Part shown: one piece after another, positions 7,205 to 15,678 of the stretch
Layout of the letters: every line of letters starts with the position of its first letter
Numbering within the stretch: position 1 is the first letter of the stretch
Program-made: the position numbers and the translations under genes
Notes under the pieces: generated by a model
The model's input: the letters and a program-made list of their open reading frames with translations, nothing else
What the model was told of the DNA's origin: nothing
Databases searched by the model: none
Assembly (NCBI GenBank): GCA_001515265.1
Contig: LNDB01000009.1
Span: 1 to 64,000, forward strand
Source of the DNA: Candidatus Dichloromethanomonas elyunquensis
GTDB taxonomy: Bacteria > Bacillota > Desulfitobacteriia > Desulfitobacteriales > Syntrophobotulaceae
Direction of reading: 5' to 3'
Length of the DNA: 64,000 nucleotides

Positions 7205-8095
7205 ATGAATGGTTCTACGCTAGGAAGCATAATGCAAAACGCATTTATCATGAAAATAATCGTGAAAATGATAGTGATACTTGTCATATTCATAGCAACA
7301 GTTTTTCTATCTAAATTAACGAAGAGATTTGTCCAAAAAAGAATAGATAAAGCAAGTATAGATATTACACAACTCAATTTTATGAAACATGTTTTATCCG
7401 GAGCGATCTATTTTTTCGGGGTTATTCTAATCATTTTTCAGATTGACTATCTGAAAACAACAGCGGTTTCCATTCTTGCCAGTTCAGGAATCGTTGCTGT
7501 CATCATCGGGTTTGCATCGCAGCAGACTTTTGCCAATATCGTTAGCGGCTTGTTTATAACGTTATTTAAACCTTTTCGAATTGGAGACAGGATCCGATTT
7601 ATCGATAAGGACGTATTAGGAGTCGTAGAGGACATTACTCTAAGGCATACGGTTTTGCGAACTATTGAAAACAAGCATATTATTATTCCGAATAATGTAA
7701 TTAACAATGAATTTATTGAAAACGCCAATATTATTGAAGAAAAGATTTGTACATATTTTAATGTCAGAATCAGTTATGATTCCGATATAGATCATGCCAT
7801 TCATATTATTAAGGAAGAAGTTACAGGGCATCATGACTTTTATGATATACGCAGCCAAGAAGAAATCCATGAAGGGGCAGAACCTGTTGAAGTGAAAGTT
7901 GTCGGGATTGGCGAAACCTCTATAAATATTAGAGCATGGGTTTGGGCCAAAGACTCCCAGACAGGATTCAACATGAATTGTGACTTGATCAAAAGTGTCA
8001 AAGAACGTTTTGACCAAGAAGGAATTGAAATTCCTTATCCATATCGAACACTTGTATTTAAAGACAATAACAAACAGATTAAAGTTAATCCATGA
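7205..8095 (+). CDS. small-conductance mechanosensitive channel, MscS family
   Basis: 296-residue channel that would release solutes on hypo-osmotic shock. Three hydrophobic helices lie at about residues 15-35, 60-80 and 86-115. The third contains the family pore motif ASQQTFANIVSGLFI, followed by KPFRIGDRI and the beta-domain (VEDITLRHTVLRT, IIIPNNVI). A cytoplasmic alpha/beta domain completes it. I chose the ATG at 7205, placed 5 nt after GGGGAGGGA; an ATG at 7190 overlaps that site. The next gene (HAD) follows at 16 nt and may be cotranscribed. Confidence 0.92.
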   Translation: MNGSTLGSIMQNAFIMKIIVKMIVILVIFIATVFLSKLTKRFVQKRIDKASIDITQLNFMKHVLSGAIYFFGVILIIFQIDYLKTTAVSILASSGIVAVIIGFASQQTFANIVSGLFITLFKPFRIGDRIRFIDKDVLGVVEDITLRHTVLRTIENKHIIIPNNVINNEFIENANIIEEKICTYFNVRISYDSDIDHAIHIIKEEVTGHHDFYDIRSQEEIHEGAEPVEVKVVGIGETSINIRAWVWAKDSQTGFNMNCDLIKSVKERFDQEGIEIPYPYRTLVFKDNNKQIKVNP

Positions 8096-8111
8096 ATGAA
8101 AGGAAAAAACG

Positions 8112-8816
8112 TTGGACCAAAAATTAATCTTATTTGATTGGATGGAAACACTTATTGATCTAGTTGAAATTCCCGGGGAAAAGGAGTATGCCCTATGGGC
8201 GTTTCAAGGCTCTGGGGTAGAAAAATACTGGCAGGGAGAAAATCACTTTATCAACGAGTTTCGAACCGTAAGAAAAATACTGAATGAAAAACTTCCCTAC
8301 CACAAAGAATACGGCATTCAGGAAAGATTTAACCTGATCGTAGAGATGAACCGGGTAAATTATGAAGAGAAAGAGAAAAAAGAGATTGTCTCAAAGTTAG
8401 TAACGAATTATTGGCATACATATAAAAACAAATGCTTTGTCAGTGATGAAGTAATTAGTATACTTAAAGATTTATATGAAAAATATTCTTTGGGAGTTGT
8501 ATCGAATTTCATTGTGGAACACGGTATTGAAGAGCTGATAGCTGAGCTGGGAATCCAAAAATATTTTAAGTGTATCGTAACTTCCATCAATACCGGTTGG
8601 AGAAAACCTTATCCCCGAATCTACAATGAAGCGTTAAGGAAAGCCGGATTCAGCAGAAAAGAAAAAGTTATTTTCATCGGGGATGATTATGTAAATGACT
8701 ACATCACTCCCAGAAAATTGGGTATGAAGGCCTTCTTATATGACCGGTATGAAAGATATCTCTCGTTAGATGACCGGTTCACATCTTTTTTTGAGCTTCC
8801 GAAAATAATTCCTTAA
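8112..8816 (+). CDS. HAD-superfamily hydrolase with atypical motif I
   Basis: A 234-aa haloacid-dehalogenase-like fold protein of unknown substrate. Motif I reads LFDWMETL: the nucleophile Asp9 is present, but the second acidic residue (usual DxD of phosphatases) is Met11. Motif II (GVVSN), motif III (GWRKP) and motif IV (IFIGDDYVND) are normal. Absence of the DxD general acid means phosphatase activity is not assured; non-phosphatase HADs also vary here. The start is TTG at 8112 behind AAAGGA. It sits directly downstream of mscS. Confidence 0.8.
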   Translation: MDQKLILFDWMETLIDLVEIPGEKEYALWAFQGSGVEKYWQGENHFINEFRTVRKILNEKLPYHKEYGIQERFNLIVEMNRVNYEEKEKKEIVSKLVTNYWHTYKNKCFVSDEVISILKDLYEKYSLGVVSNFIVEHGIEELIAELGIQKYFKCIVTSINTGWRKPYPRIYNEALRKAGFSRKEKVIFIGDDYVNDYITPRKLGMKAFLYDRYERYLSLDDRFTSFFELPKIIP

Positions 8817-8855
8817 ATAACAAAAAATCTTTGAATACCAAAAAAACATGCTAAA

Positions 8856-8884
8856 ATGTCACTGTAGACATATAATAGTGACAT
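8856..8884. promoter_or_regulatory. inverted repeat with embedded -10, candidate TetR operator of the efflux operon
   Basis: ATGTCACT and AGTGACAT are perfect 8-bp arms with a 13-bp spacer, and TATAAT (8871-8876) lies inside the spacer. It is 39 bp upstream of the HlyD start. The operon ends in a tetR gene, so autorepression at this site is a reasonable inference. Confidence 0.6.
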
Positions 8885-8922
8885 AAGTAGTGCTTGATAG
8901 ATGTCGGAAAGGGGATATGGGT

Positions 8923-9978
8923 ATGGATAAAAAGAAAAAACCGGTTATCGCAGTAGCTGTTCTGGCAATTCTCATCTCAGGTTATTTTGTCTGGGAGAAG
9001 TTTTTTATAAGAAGCCAGGAAACGGTTGAGGCAACAGGAACCATTGAAGCAACAACAGTAGAATTAACAGCAAAAGTACCGGGAACGATTCAGAATATTT
9101 TTGCCAAGGCCGGAGATAAAGTGAAACAAGGAGACCTGGTTGCCCAAATCTCCCGCAATGATTTAACAGCGCAAAGAGAGAGAGATGCCCTGAATGTTGC
9201 AATTGCTCAGAACAATCTGGATAATTTGTTATCCGGTGCCCGTTCTCAACAGATTAAGGAAGCCCAGGCCAATGTCAATATTCAACAGGTAGCTTATAAT
9301 CAGGCCCAGAAAGACCTGGAAAGGGCGGAAACCCTATTCCAGGCAGGGAATTTGTCGCAGGCGGATTTTGAAAACTACCAGAATAAAAGTACAGTGGCCC
9401 AGAATCAGTTCGACTCGGCTAAAGCCGCTCTCAGCCTCCTATTGGCAGGCAGCAGCGATGACCAGATTAAAGCGGCACAAAACCAGGTTAAGATGACGGA
9501 GGCCGTGTTAAAATCAACGGATGCCGTCTTGGCTGATCTCAGGATTATTTCCCCATTAAATGGAACCATTGAAAGTAAAAACTTCGAAAACGGCGAATAT
9601 GTTGCTGCGGGTGCTTCCCTGGCAACCGTAGCGGATTTGGAGACCGTGTGGATTAATGTCTATATTTCGACTGATGACCTGCCTTACGTCAAAATCGGCC
9701 AAAAGACGCAGTTTACGGTTAGCGGCCTCAATCAAACATTTCAAGGCACGGTTGCTGAAATAGCTACCCGCGGGGAATTTACCCCAAAGACGATACAGAC
9801 AAAAAAAGAAAGAGCCAATATTGTTTATAAAGTCAAAATTGAAGCCAATAATGCCGAAGGGATACTCAAGCCGGGAATGCCGGCAGATGTAGTGATACAG
9901 AAAAATTTTGACACCGTTACTTCACAAGATCAAAGTAAATCCTCCGCTATACCAACTAAAGAAGTTGAACAAAAATGA
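8923..9978 (+). CDS. HlyD-family membrane-fusion/adaptor protein of an ABC exporter
   Basis: 351-residue adaptor resembling E. coli YbhG. It has an N-terminal membrane anchor (residues about 8-25), a lipoyl-like half (TIEATTVELTAKVPGTI, then GDKVKQGDLVAQI), a long coiled-coil hairpin rich in Gln/Ala (about residues 80-190), then the second lipoyl half and beta-barrel (SPLNGTIESKN, VWINVYIS). It links the ABC transporter to the outside of the membrane. The ATG at 8923 is 8 nt after AAAGGGG; longer frames lack a good site. It overlaps the ATPase gene by 4 nt and is the first gene of a five-gene operon. Confidence 0.88.
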   Translation: MDKKKKPVIAVAVLAILISGYFVWEKFFIRSQETVEATGTIEATTVELTAKVPGTIQNIFAKAGDKVKQGDLVAQISRNDLTAQRERDALNVAIAQNNLDNLLSGARSQQIKEAQANVNIQQVAYNQAQKDLERAETLFQAGNLSQADFENYQNKSTVAQNQFDSAKAALSLLLAGSSDDQIKAAQNQVKMTEAVLKSTDAVLADLRIISPLNGTIESKNFENGEYVAAGASLATVADLETVWINVYISTDDLPYVKIGQKTQFTVSGLNQTFQGTVAEIATRGEFTPKTIQTKKERANIVYKVKIEANNAEGILKPGMPADVVIQKNFDTVTSQDQSKSSAIPTKEVEQK

Positions 9979-10892
9979 TCAAGGTAAAAGGAATTACAAA
10001 GCGGTTTGGCCGTCTGAAAGCGGTAAATCAAGTTAGTTTTGAAGTAAAAGAAGGAGAGCTATTTGGTCTGGTTGGACCCGATGGAGCAGGGAAGACGACA
10101 TTGATGCGGGTCATTAGCAGCCTGCTCAATCCGGAGGAAGGAGAAGTTCGGGTCTTCGGCCTTACTGCTAAAGAAAGGGAAAAACAAAAGGATGGAGAGG
10201 CAAGCAATTTCGGTTATATGCCTCAGCGGTTCAGTTTATACGGGGATTTAACCGTTTTGGAAAATTTACTTTTTTTCGGCTCCATGTATCAGCTGCAAAA
10301 AGATATTATTATTCAACGTTCCGAAGAGATTCTGGAACTCACCAATCTCATCCAGTTTAAAAATAGATTTGCCGATCAACTTTCCGGCGGAATGAAACAA
10401 AAATTAGCTTTAACCTGTGCTTTGATGACAAGACCCAAACTCTTAATTTTAGATGAACCGACCTACGGGGTAGACCCCGAATCACGTAAAGAATTTTGGA
10501 AGATTCTGTATCAGCTGAATGGGGACGGGATGACGATTCTCGTTTCCACGCCTTACATGGATGAAGCTGAATTGTGTACCAGGTTAGCTTTTATGAATGA
10601 AGGAAAATTCAAAGCTTTGGATACTCCAACTGGGTTAAAAGATACGTTTGCTTATCAGGTCTGGGAAGTAGTGTCGGAAGCCAAAGACCCGGAGTTATTT
10701 AAAGATGTCAGGGGAATATATGATTCTTCTCTTTATGGGGATAAATACCGCTTGATCCTTGATATCAACATGGAAGCCGGGATGCTGATAGAGAAGCAAT
10801 TGGAGAATAAAGGCTTTGCACCCTTAAGGCTGCAAAGAGCAGTCCCTTCTATGGAAGATGTCTTCGTTATGATAGCTGGGGGTGAAGGCTGA
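9975..10892 (+). CDS. ABC transporter ATPase 1 (YbhF N-half type)
   Basis: 305-residue ATP-binding subunit. Walker A is GPDGAGKTT, the signature is LSGGMKQKLAL and Walker B is LLILDEPTYGVDPESR. The H-loop position reads STPYMDEAE, i.e. the usual His is replaced, which suggests this is the degenerate half of an asymmetric ATPase pair. In E. coli YbhF the two halves are fused; here they are separate genes overlapping by one base (TGATG). It probably forms a heterodimer with the next gene product. Confidence 0.9.
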   Translation: MIKVKGITKRFGRLKAVNQVSFEVKEGELFGLVGPDGAGKTTLMRVISSLLNPEEGEVRVFGLTAKEREKQKDGEASNFGYMPQRFSLYGDLTVLENLLFFGSMYQLQKDIIIQRSEEILELTNLIQFKNRFADQLSGGMKQKLALTCALMTRPKLLILDEPTYGVDPESRKEFWKILYQLNGDGMTILVSTPYMDEAELCTRLAFMNEGKFKALDTPTGLKDTFAYQVWEVVSEAKDPELFKDVRGIYDSSLYGDKYRLILDINMEAGMLIEKQLENKGFAPLRLQRAVPSMEDVFVMIAGGEG

Positions 10893-11809
10893 TGGAAGAT
10901 GTAATCGCCATGAAAAACCTAACCAAAAAGTTCGGAAATTTTTTGGCGGTTGATGGACTGTCACTGAATATAAAACAGGGGGAGATATTTGGTTTTTTGG
11001 GTCCAAACGGTGCAGGCAAATCAACCACTATCCGCATGCTTTGCGGAATTCTCGCGCCAACATCCGGTACGGCCGCAATACTCGGATATGATTTGCTGCG
11101 GGAAACAGAGAGAATCAAAGAAAAAATCGGTTATATGTCTCAAAGATTCAGCCTTTATGATGATCTCACCGTCATGGAGAATCTCAAATTTTATGCCGGT
11201 TTATATAGTGTTCCCAGAAAAGAACTTTCCAGCAGGATTGGAGAAATGTTGGAGATGGCCGACTTAAAAGGCCGGGAAAAAGAATTGGCTGCAAATCTGA
11301 GCGGTGGCTGGAAGCAGCGTTTGGCCTTAGGGTGTGCCGTCATCGCCAGACCTCCTCTTATCTTTTTAGATGAACCTACCAGCGGAGTAAGTCCGACAAG
11401 CAGAAGAATGTTCTTTCAAATCATCAGGAAGATGGTATTGGAGGGAACTACGGTTATGGTAACGACACATTTTATGGATGAAGCTGAACGCTGCCATAGA
11501 TTGGCCTTCATCTCAGGAGGAAAGCTCATGGCTGTTGATAGCCCTGATCATCTGAAGAAAAACGTGATACAGGGGTGTATGCTTGAAATCAATCTGCCAA
11601 ACGGGATAGAGAGGATCAAAGAGATCAAAAAATTTCCCTATATTAAGGAATGCACCGTTCATGGAGCGCTTCTCCATGTCTTATTGAAAAACGCGGAAGA
11701 TGTCCCCTTGCTGCAGAAAGAACTGGGATGTGAAACTCAAATTATAACACCCTCCCTGGAAGATGTATTTGTAACGCTTGCGCGTCAACAGAGGTCGGAG
11801 AGCGATTAA
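10892..11809 (+). CDS. ABC transporter ATPase 2 (YbhF C-half type)
   Basis: 305-residue ATP-binding subunit. Walker A is GPNGAGKST, the signature is LSGGWKQRLAL and Walker B is LIFLDEPTSGVSPTSR. The H-loop His is present (TTHFMDEAE), unlike in ATPase 1. The D-loop reads SGVSP instead of the usual GxDP. Its start overlaps the previous stop by one nucleotide. The pair energises the single permease encoded next. Confidence 0.9.
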   Translation: MEDVIAMKNLTKKFGNFLAVDGLSLNIKQGEIFGFLGPNGAGKSTTIRMLCGILAPTSGTAAILGYDLLRETERIKEKIGYMSQRFSLYDDLTVMENLKFYAGLYSVPRKELSSRIGEMLEMADLKGREKELAANLSGGWKQRLALGCAVIARPPLIFLDEPTSGVSPTSRRMFFQIIRKMVLEGTTVMVTTHFMDEAERCHRLAFISGGKLMAVDSPDHLKKNVIQGCMLEINLPNGIERIKEIKKFPYIKECTVHGALLHVLLKNAEDVPLLQKELGCETQIITPSLEDVFVTLARQQRSESD

Positions 11810-11811
11810 AA

Positions 11812-12945
11812 ATGAAAAGGGGGATAAGATTGGAAAGAATTAAAGCTATCCTTTATAAGGAGTTCTTACAAATGCGCAGAGACCGGCTTACCATTGGGCT
11901 GGTATTTATGCTGCCGCTGATCCAGCTTCTTCTCTTTGGTTATGCCGTGCAGACCGAAGTAAAACATATTCCCACCGTCGTGTTTGATCAGTCAATGAGC
12001 GATGAGAGCCGTTCGCTGCTCGATACATTTGCGGCTTCCGGTTATTTTGATGTGCATTATGCAGTAAACAGTTATCAGGCAGTAAACGACATGATAGACA
12101 GTGGCAAAGCCAAAGTTGGAATTATATTTCCTCCGGAATATGAAAAGGAAGTAAAAAGAGGAGGTTCGGCTCAGGTCCAAGTTTTGGTCGATGCCAGTGA
12201 CAATATGGTAGCCAATCAAGCCATGGCAACGGCAAGTTCTATCGGGATGCTCAAATCGCAGCAGGTGATAGCAGCCAAATTGCACATGGACATGAATCAA
12301 CTGCCCTATGACATACGGGTCAGGGCATGGTACAACCCGGACGGAATTACGGCTTATTATATGGTTCCCGGAATATTGGGCATCATTGTTACGATGTCTA
12401 TGGTAATGATGACTTCTATGTCTCTCGTCAGGGAAAGGGAGAAAGGCACGCTGGAACAGCTCATCGTTACGCCGGTTAAGTCTTTTGAATTAATGATCGG
12501 TAAGATCATTCCTTACATCTTTCTGGGATACATTCAGATTACAGTTGCCCTTTTAGTGGGTGTTCTGGCTTTTGGCGTACCCATACGGGGCAGTCTTTTA
12601 GAACTGTACCTGCTAACCCTCTTCTTTATCACAGCATCCTTAGGCCTGGGGATTATGGTTTCTAATTTAGCTAAAACGCAAATGCAGGCTTTCCAAATGT
12701 CCTTTTTTCTCATGCTGCCAAGTATCATGCTTTCCGGTTTTCTCTTCCCGCGGGATGCCATGCCGAAAATCATTTATTATCTTAGCTACGTGATTCCGTT
12801 GACGTATTATCTGGATATCATAAGGGGCATTGTCCTAAAAGGGATCGGGTTTTCTTATCTAATAGGACAGGTTGTCAGCTTATTGATTTTTTCCATTGTT
12901 TTTCTAATCATTAGTATTCTGAAATTCCAAAAGAAAATTGTATAG
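11812..12945 (+). CDS. ABC-2 type permease of the exporter (YbhR/YbhS-like)
   Basis: 377-residue membrane protein. It has one N-terminal transmembrane helix (about residues 25-43), a large external domain (about 45-180), then five C-terminal hydrophobic segments including the ABC-2 signature region REREKGTLEQLIVTPVK. It would export drugs or lipophilic compounds. E. coli has two such permeases (YbhS, YbhR); only one is encoded here, so a homodimeric channel is implied. The start is ATG at 11812; a TTG at 11830 with a better-spaced AAGGGGG site is an alternative. Confidence 0.9.
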   Translation: MKRGIRLERIKAILYKEFLQMRRDRLTIGLVFMLPLIQLLLFGYAVQTEVKHIPTVVFDQSMSDESRSLLDTFAASGYFDVHYAVNSYQAVNDMIDSGKAKVGIIFPPEYEKEVKRGGSAQVQVLVDASDNMVANQAMATASSIGMLKSQQVIAAKLHMDMNQLPYDIRVRAWYNPDGITAYYMVPGILGIIVTMSMVMMTSMSLVREREKGTLEQLIVTPVKSFELMIGKIIPYIFLGYIQITVALLVGVLAFGVPIRGSLLELYLLTLFFITASLGLGIMVSNLAKTQMQAFQMSFFLMLPSIMLSGFLFPRDAMPKIIYYLSYVIPLTYYLDIIRGIVLKGIGFSYLIGQVVSLLIFSIVFLIISILKFQKKIV

Positions 12946-12956
12946 GGGATAATTAG

Positions 12957-13526
12957 ATGAAAACCAAAGAAAAAATTATTAAAGCGTGTGAAGAACTGGC
13001 GATTTATAAAGGAAGGGGATTTTACCATCTTTCAATGGAGGAATTAGCCAGGGAAGCCGGAGTCAGCAAGCGTACGATTTACCGTTATTTTGCCGGTAAA
13101 GAAGAATTGTTTGAGGCTGCTCTGATTCAGACTATGGATCAAATAGTAGGGAAAAACCTGGAGCTTTTTGACTCGGGAAAGAATATTCGGGAGTTGGTCC
13201 CGGAACTCCTGAAAAATATTGCCTATGCCATTAACCAACAAGTCCTATCCGATTTGAGCACATACTATCCTTTTCTTTGGCAAAGAGTGGATCAATTACG
13301 CCAAGATAAAATCAATATGCTGATTCACCATATTCTTACTAACACTCACATACGAATGCGTTGGCGGGTTGATCAAAAAATCTTTAAAGCATCTTTGCTC
13401 GCCGCCATGAGTGCAGTCGTAACACCAAGCTTTGTTATGGAAAGCGGGATGTCTTTCGAAGAGGTGGTGCGGAATTTTCTGGATATGTTTCTGTTTGGAG
13501 CATTGGAACCCATACAGGAAGAATAA
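12957..13526 (+). CDS. TetR-family transcriptional regulator
   Basis: 189-residue repressor with the N-terminal TetR HTH (SMEELAREAGVSKRTIYRYF, residues about 22-41) and a helical ligand-binding domain. It is the last gene of the HlyD-ABC-ABC-permease operon, 11 nt after the permease stop. It most likely represses the operon at the inverted repeat 8856-8884 and is released by an exported compound. A terminator follows. Confidence 0.9.
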   Translation: MKTKEKIIKACEELAIYKGRGFYHLSMEELAREAGVSKRTIYRYFAGKEELFEAALIQTMDQIVGKNLELFDSGKNIRELVPELLKNIAYAINQQVLSDLSTYYPFLWQRVDQLRQDKINMLIHHILTNTHIRMRWRVDQKIFKASLLAAMSAVVTPSFVMESGMSFEEVVRNFLDMFLFGALEPIQEE

Positions 13527-13613
13527 ACAGTTTCCGGCAATTGGATCTAGCAAACCAGGAATATTTGTTAGATGAAGTTCATCTTATTGCCTTATAAATA
13601 AGAGATGATGTCT

Positions 13614-13654
13614 AAGGTTAAAAAAGCTAAGGCAGGCTTTATTAACCTTTTTTT
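13614..13654 (+). terminator. Rho-independent terminator of the efflux operon
   Basis: AAGGTTAA-A-AAAGC pairs with GCTTT-A-TTAACCTT, followed by TTTTTTA. Confidence 0.8.
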
Positions 13655-13740
13655 ATTTGCTTGCCTTTGGATATCATAACAACATTTTTGCACTAGCTTA
13701 ATAACAAATTAACAGAAGAAGATTAGAATAGAAAACGGGA

Positions 13741-14400
13741 GTGATGGCTGTGGATGGAATAAATGTATTTCTTTTTGATCTTGATGGCACAATTCTCGAT
13801 AGTAAAAGTGCCATTGTAAAAGTATTTTTTCGTCTAAGCAAGAAATATGGAAGCAAAACCTTTACACTTGAGGAAATAGATAGTCAATTCGGAAATTCTT
13901 TTAAGAGTGTTATGGCCTCCTTTGATCCGGAACAAAAAGATCAAATTCAAAATGAGTACTATCAGCTAATGATTGAAGAAGAACAAAAAAATGCCAAGCT
14001 TTTTCCGGCAATCAAAGAAAATATCATGTATTTGAAAGAACGCGGTTCTAAGATTGGCCTTGTTACAAACAAAGAGAAGCTGATTGTTCTTAAAAGTTTA
14101 CGCAGATTTCAACTTTTCGAATTGTTTAACGCCATCGTAACCATCAACGATGTCCAAAATCCAAAACCTCATCAGGAACCTGTTGAGAGGGCATTGGAGA
14201 TTCTCGGGGCAAGCAAAGGAGAAGCTTTGATGATAGGGGATTCCGTTTTTGATGTTAGTGCTGCTCACAACACCGGAATACCATGTGCGGTGATTGATTG
14301 GTATAACCGATATCCAACAGGTGACAAACGCCCGGATTATTATTTTCGGAATATTGAGGAGTTCATGCTTAGAAGTACAAAACATAAGGATGTTATCTAA
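13741..14400 (+). CDS. HAD-family phosphatase (phosphoglycolate phosphatase/PpaX-like)
   Basis: About 219 residues. The four HAD motifs are intact: FLFDLDGTILDS (motif I with DxD), GLVTNK (II), NPKPHQEP (III, Lys) and MIGDSVFDV (IV). The cap domain sits between motifs I and II, as in Gph and the pyrophosphatase PpaX. The substrate cannot be read from the sequence. GTG at 13741, ATG at 13744 and GTG at 13750 are possible starts; the GGGAG site fits the last best. It precedes a glycosyltransferase, Ugd and polyphosphate genes on the same strand with short gaps, suggesting one long transcript. Confidence 0.85.
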   Translation: MMAVDGINVFLFDLDGTILDSKSAIVKVFFRLSKKYGSKTFTLEEIDSQFGNSFKSVMASFDPEQKDQIQNEYYQLMIEEEQKNAKLFPAIKENIMYLKERGSKIGLVTNKEKLIVLKSLRRFQLFELFNAIVTINDVQNPKPHQEPVERALEILGASKGEALMIGDSVFDVSAAHNTGIPCAVIDWYNRYPTGDKRPDYYFRNIEEFMLRSTKHKDVI

Positions 14401-14469
14401 TTTAACTTGTGAAACAAATAATGGGCTAAGGCGTATAGGAAGGAATTAATAAAGAGAGGTGTTTGACGC

Positions 14470-15630
14470 ATGAGGATTGCTATTGTGAGTGACACCTTCT
14501 ACCCTCAAGTAAACGGTGTCTGTAATACTTTCGGAAAAATGGTGGAGTATATGGATAAGAAAGGGACAGACTATCGTTTCTATGTCCCATTATGGGAACC
14601 CCGGGTCACTGCAAATGATTCCGACAGGATCTTCCGTTTTGATTCAATTAAGCCGTGGTTTTACCCGGAGTGCCGGTTGGCTGTCCCGAATCGACGGAAT
14701 TACATCAAGCTGAAAAATTATCTGGATCGATTTCAGCCTCAGATATTACATATCGCAACGGAATTTTCTTTGGGATATCTGGCTTTAAAATATGCGAGGG
14801 AAAGCGGTATCCCCACAATCATGTCTTATCATACGGATATTCCTTCCTATCTGAAATATTATAGCTTTCAGTTTGTAGAGAATGCAGTATGGGCTTATTT
14901 CAGGTGGTTTCACTCCTATGCCCAGTTAAATTTAGTTCCGTCCCAGTCGACTATGGCACAATTACAGGTGCAGGAGTTTTCTAACCTGTCTTTTTGGAAA
15001 AGAGGAATCGATCTGGAACGCTTTTCTCCGTCACATAAACAAGAAGAGATTCATAATCAAATAGCTCTGCCGGGGGAAATTCTATTGCTCTATGTAGGAA
15101 GGATATCCGCAGAAAAAGAATTGGATGTCCTGATTGAAGCTGTCAGGATCCTGCGCGATAAAGGATTGCCCTTTAAACTGGCTATGGTAGGAGATGGCCC
15201 CTACCGGCAAGAACTTGAATCCAGGAGAGAACCGAATGTTGTTTTCTTAGGATACAGAAACGGAAAAGAGCTGCAGAATATTTATGCATCAGCAGATGTA
15301 TTTGTATTCCCCTCAAGCAGCGAAACTTACGGAAATGTCATACTCGAAGCTATGGCCTCCGGGCTTCCGGTGGTTGCCCCCTTTTCTGGGGGGATTAGAG
15401 AAAACCTCGTAGACGGATATAATGGGTTAGCTTTTACGATCGCGAATAGCCCGGATATGGCTGTTCAAATAGAAAGAATGATAACCGAGCACGATACAAG
15501 AAAGCGTCTTGGAGAAAACGCCGTTAAATCGGTAGCCAATAAGACATGGGAATCAGTTTTTGAAGAACTTTTTCAACTCTACGGTTCTTTTCTAAGGGAC
15601 AATCACAAAATCCAAAAACTTACTGCTTAA
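14470..15630 (+). CDS. family 4 glycosyltransferase
   Basis: 386-residue GT-B enzyme. The N-terminus IVSDTFYPQVNGVCNTF is typical of the GT4 branch that includes SQD2/MgtA-like lipid glycosyltransferases. The donor-binding C-terminal half has LLYVGRISAEKELD and the EX7E motif (Glu285 and Glu293 in SSETYGNVILEAMASG). No signal peptide; it probably acts at the inner membrane face. Placement immediately before UDP-glucose dehydrogenase suggests UDP-glucuronate or UDP-glucose as donor, which is inference. The ATG at 14470 follows AGAGGTG. Confidence 0.85.
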   Translation: MRIAIVSDTFYPQVNGVCNTFGKMVEYMDKKGTDYRFYVPLWEPRVTANDSDRIFRFDSIKPWFYPECRLAVPNRRNYIKLKNYLDRFQPQILHIATEFSLGYLALKYARESGIPTIMSYHTDIPSYLKYYSFQFVENAVWAYFRWFHSYAQLNLVPSQSTMAQLQVQEFSNLSFWKRGIDLERFSPSHKQEEIHNQIALPGEILLLYVGRISAEKELDVLIEAVRILRDKGLPFKLAMVGDGPYRQELESRREPNVVFLGYRNGKELQNIYASADVFVFPSSSETYGNVILEAMASGLPVVAPFSGGIRENLVDGYNGLAFTIANSPDMAVQIERMITEHDTRKRLGENAVKSVANKTWESVFEELFQLYGSFLRDNHKIQKLTA

Positions 15631-15678
15631 GCTAAATATTATCAAGTATCCAAAGAGAAGACTAAGAAAGGTGATAAG

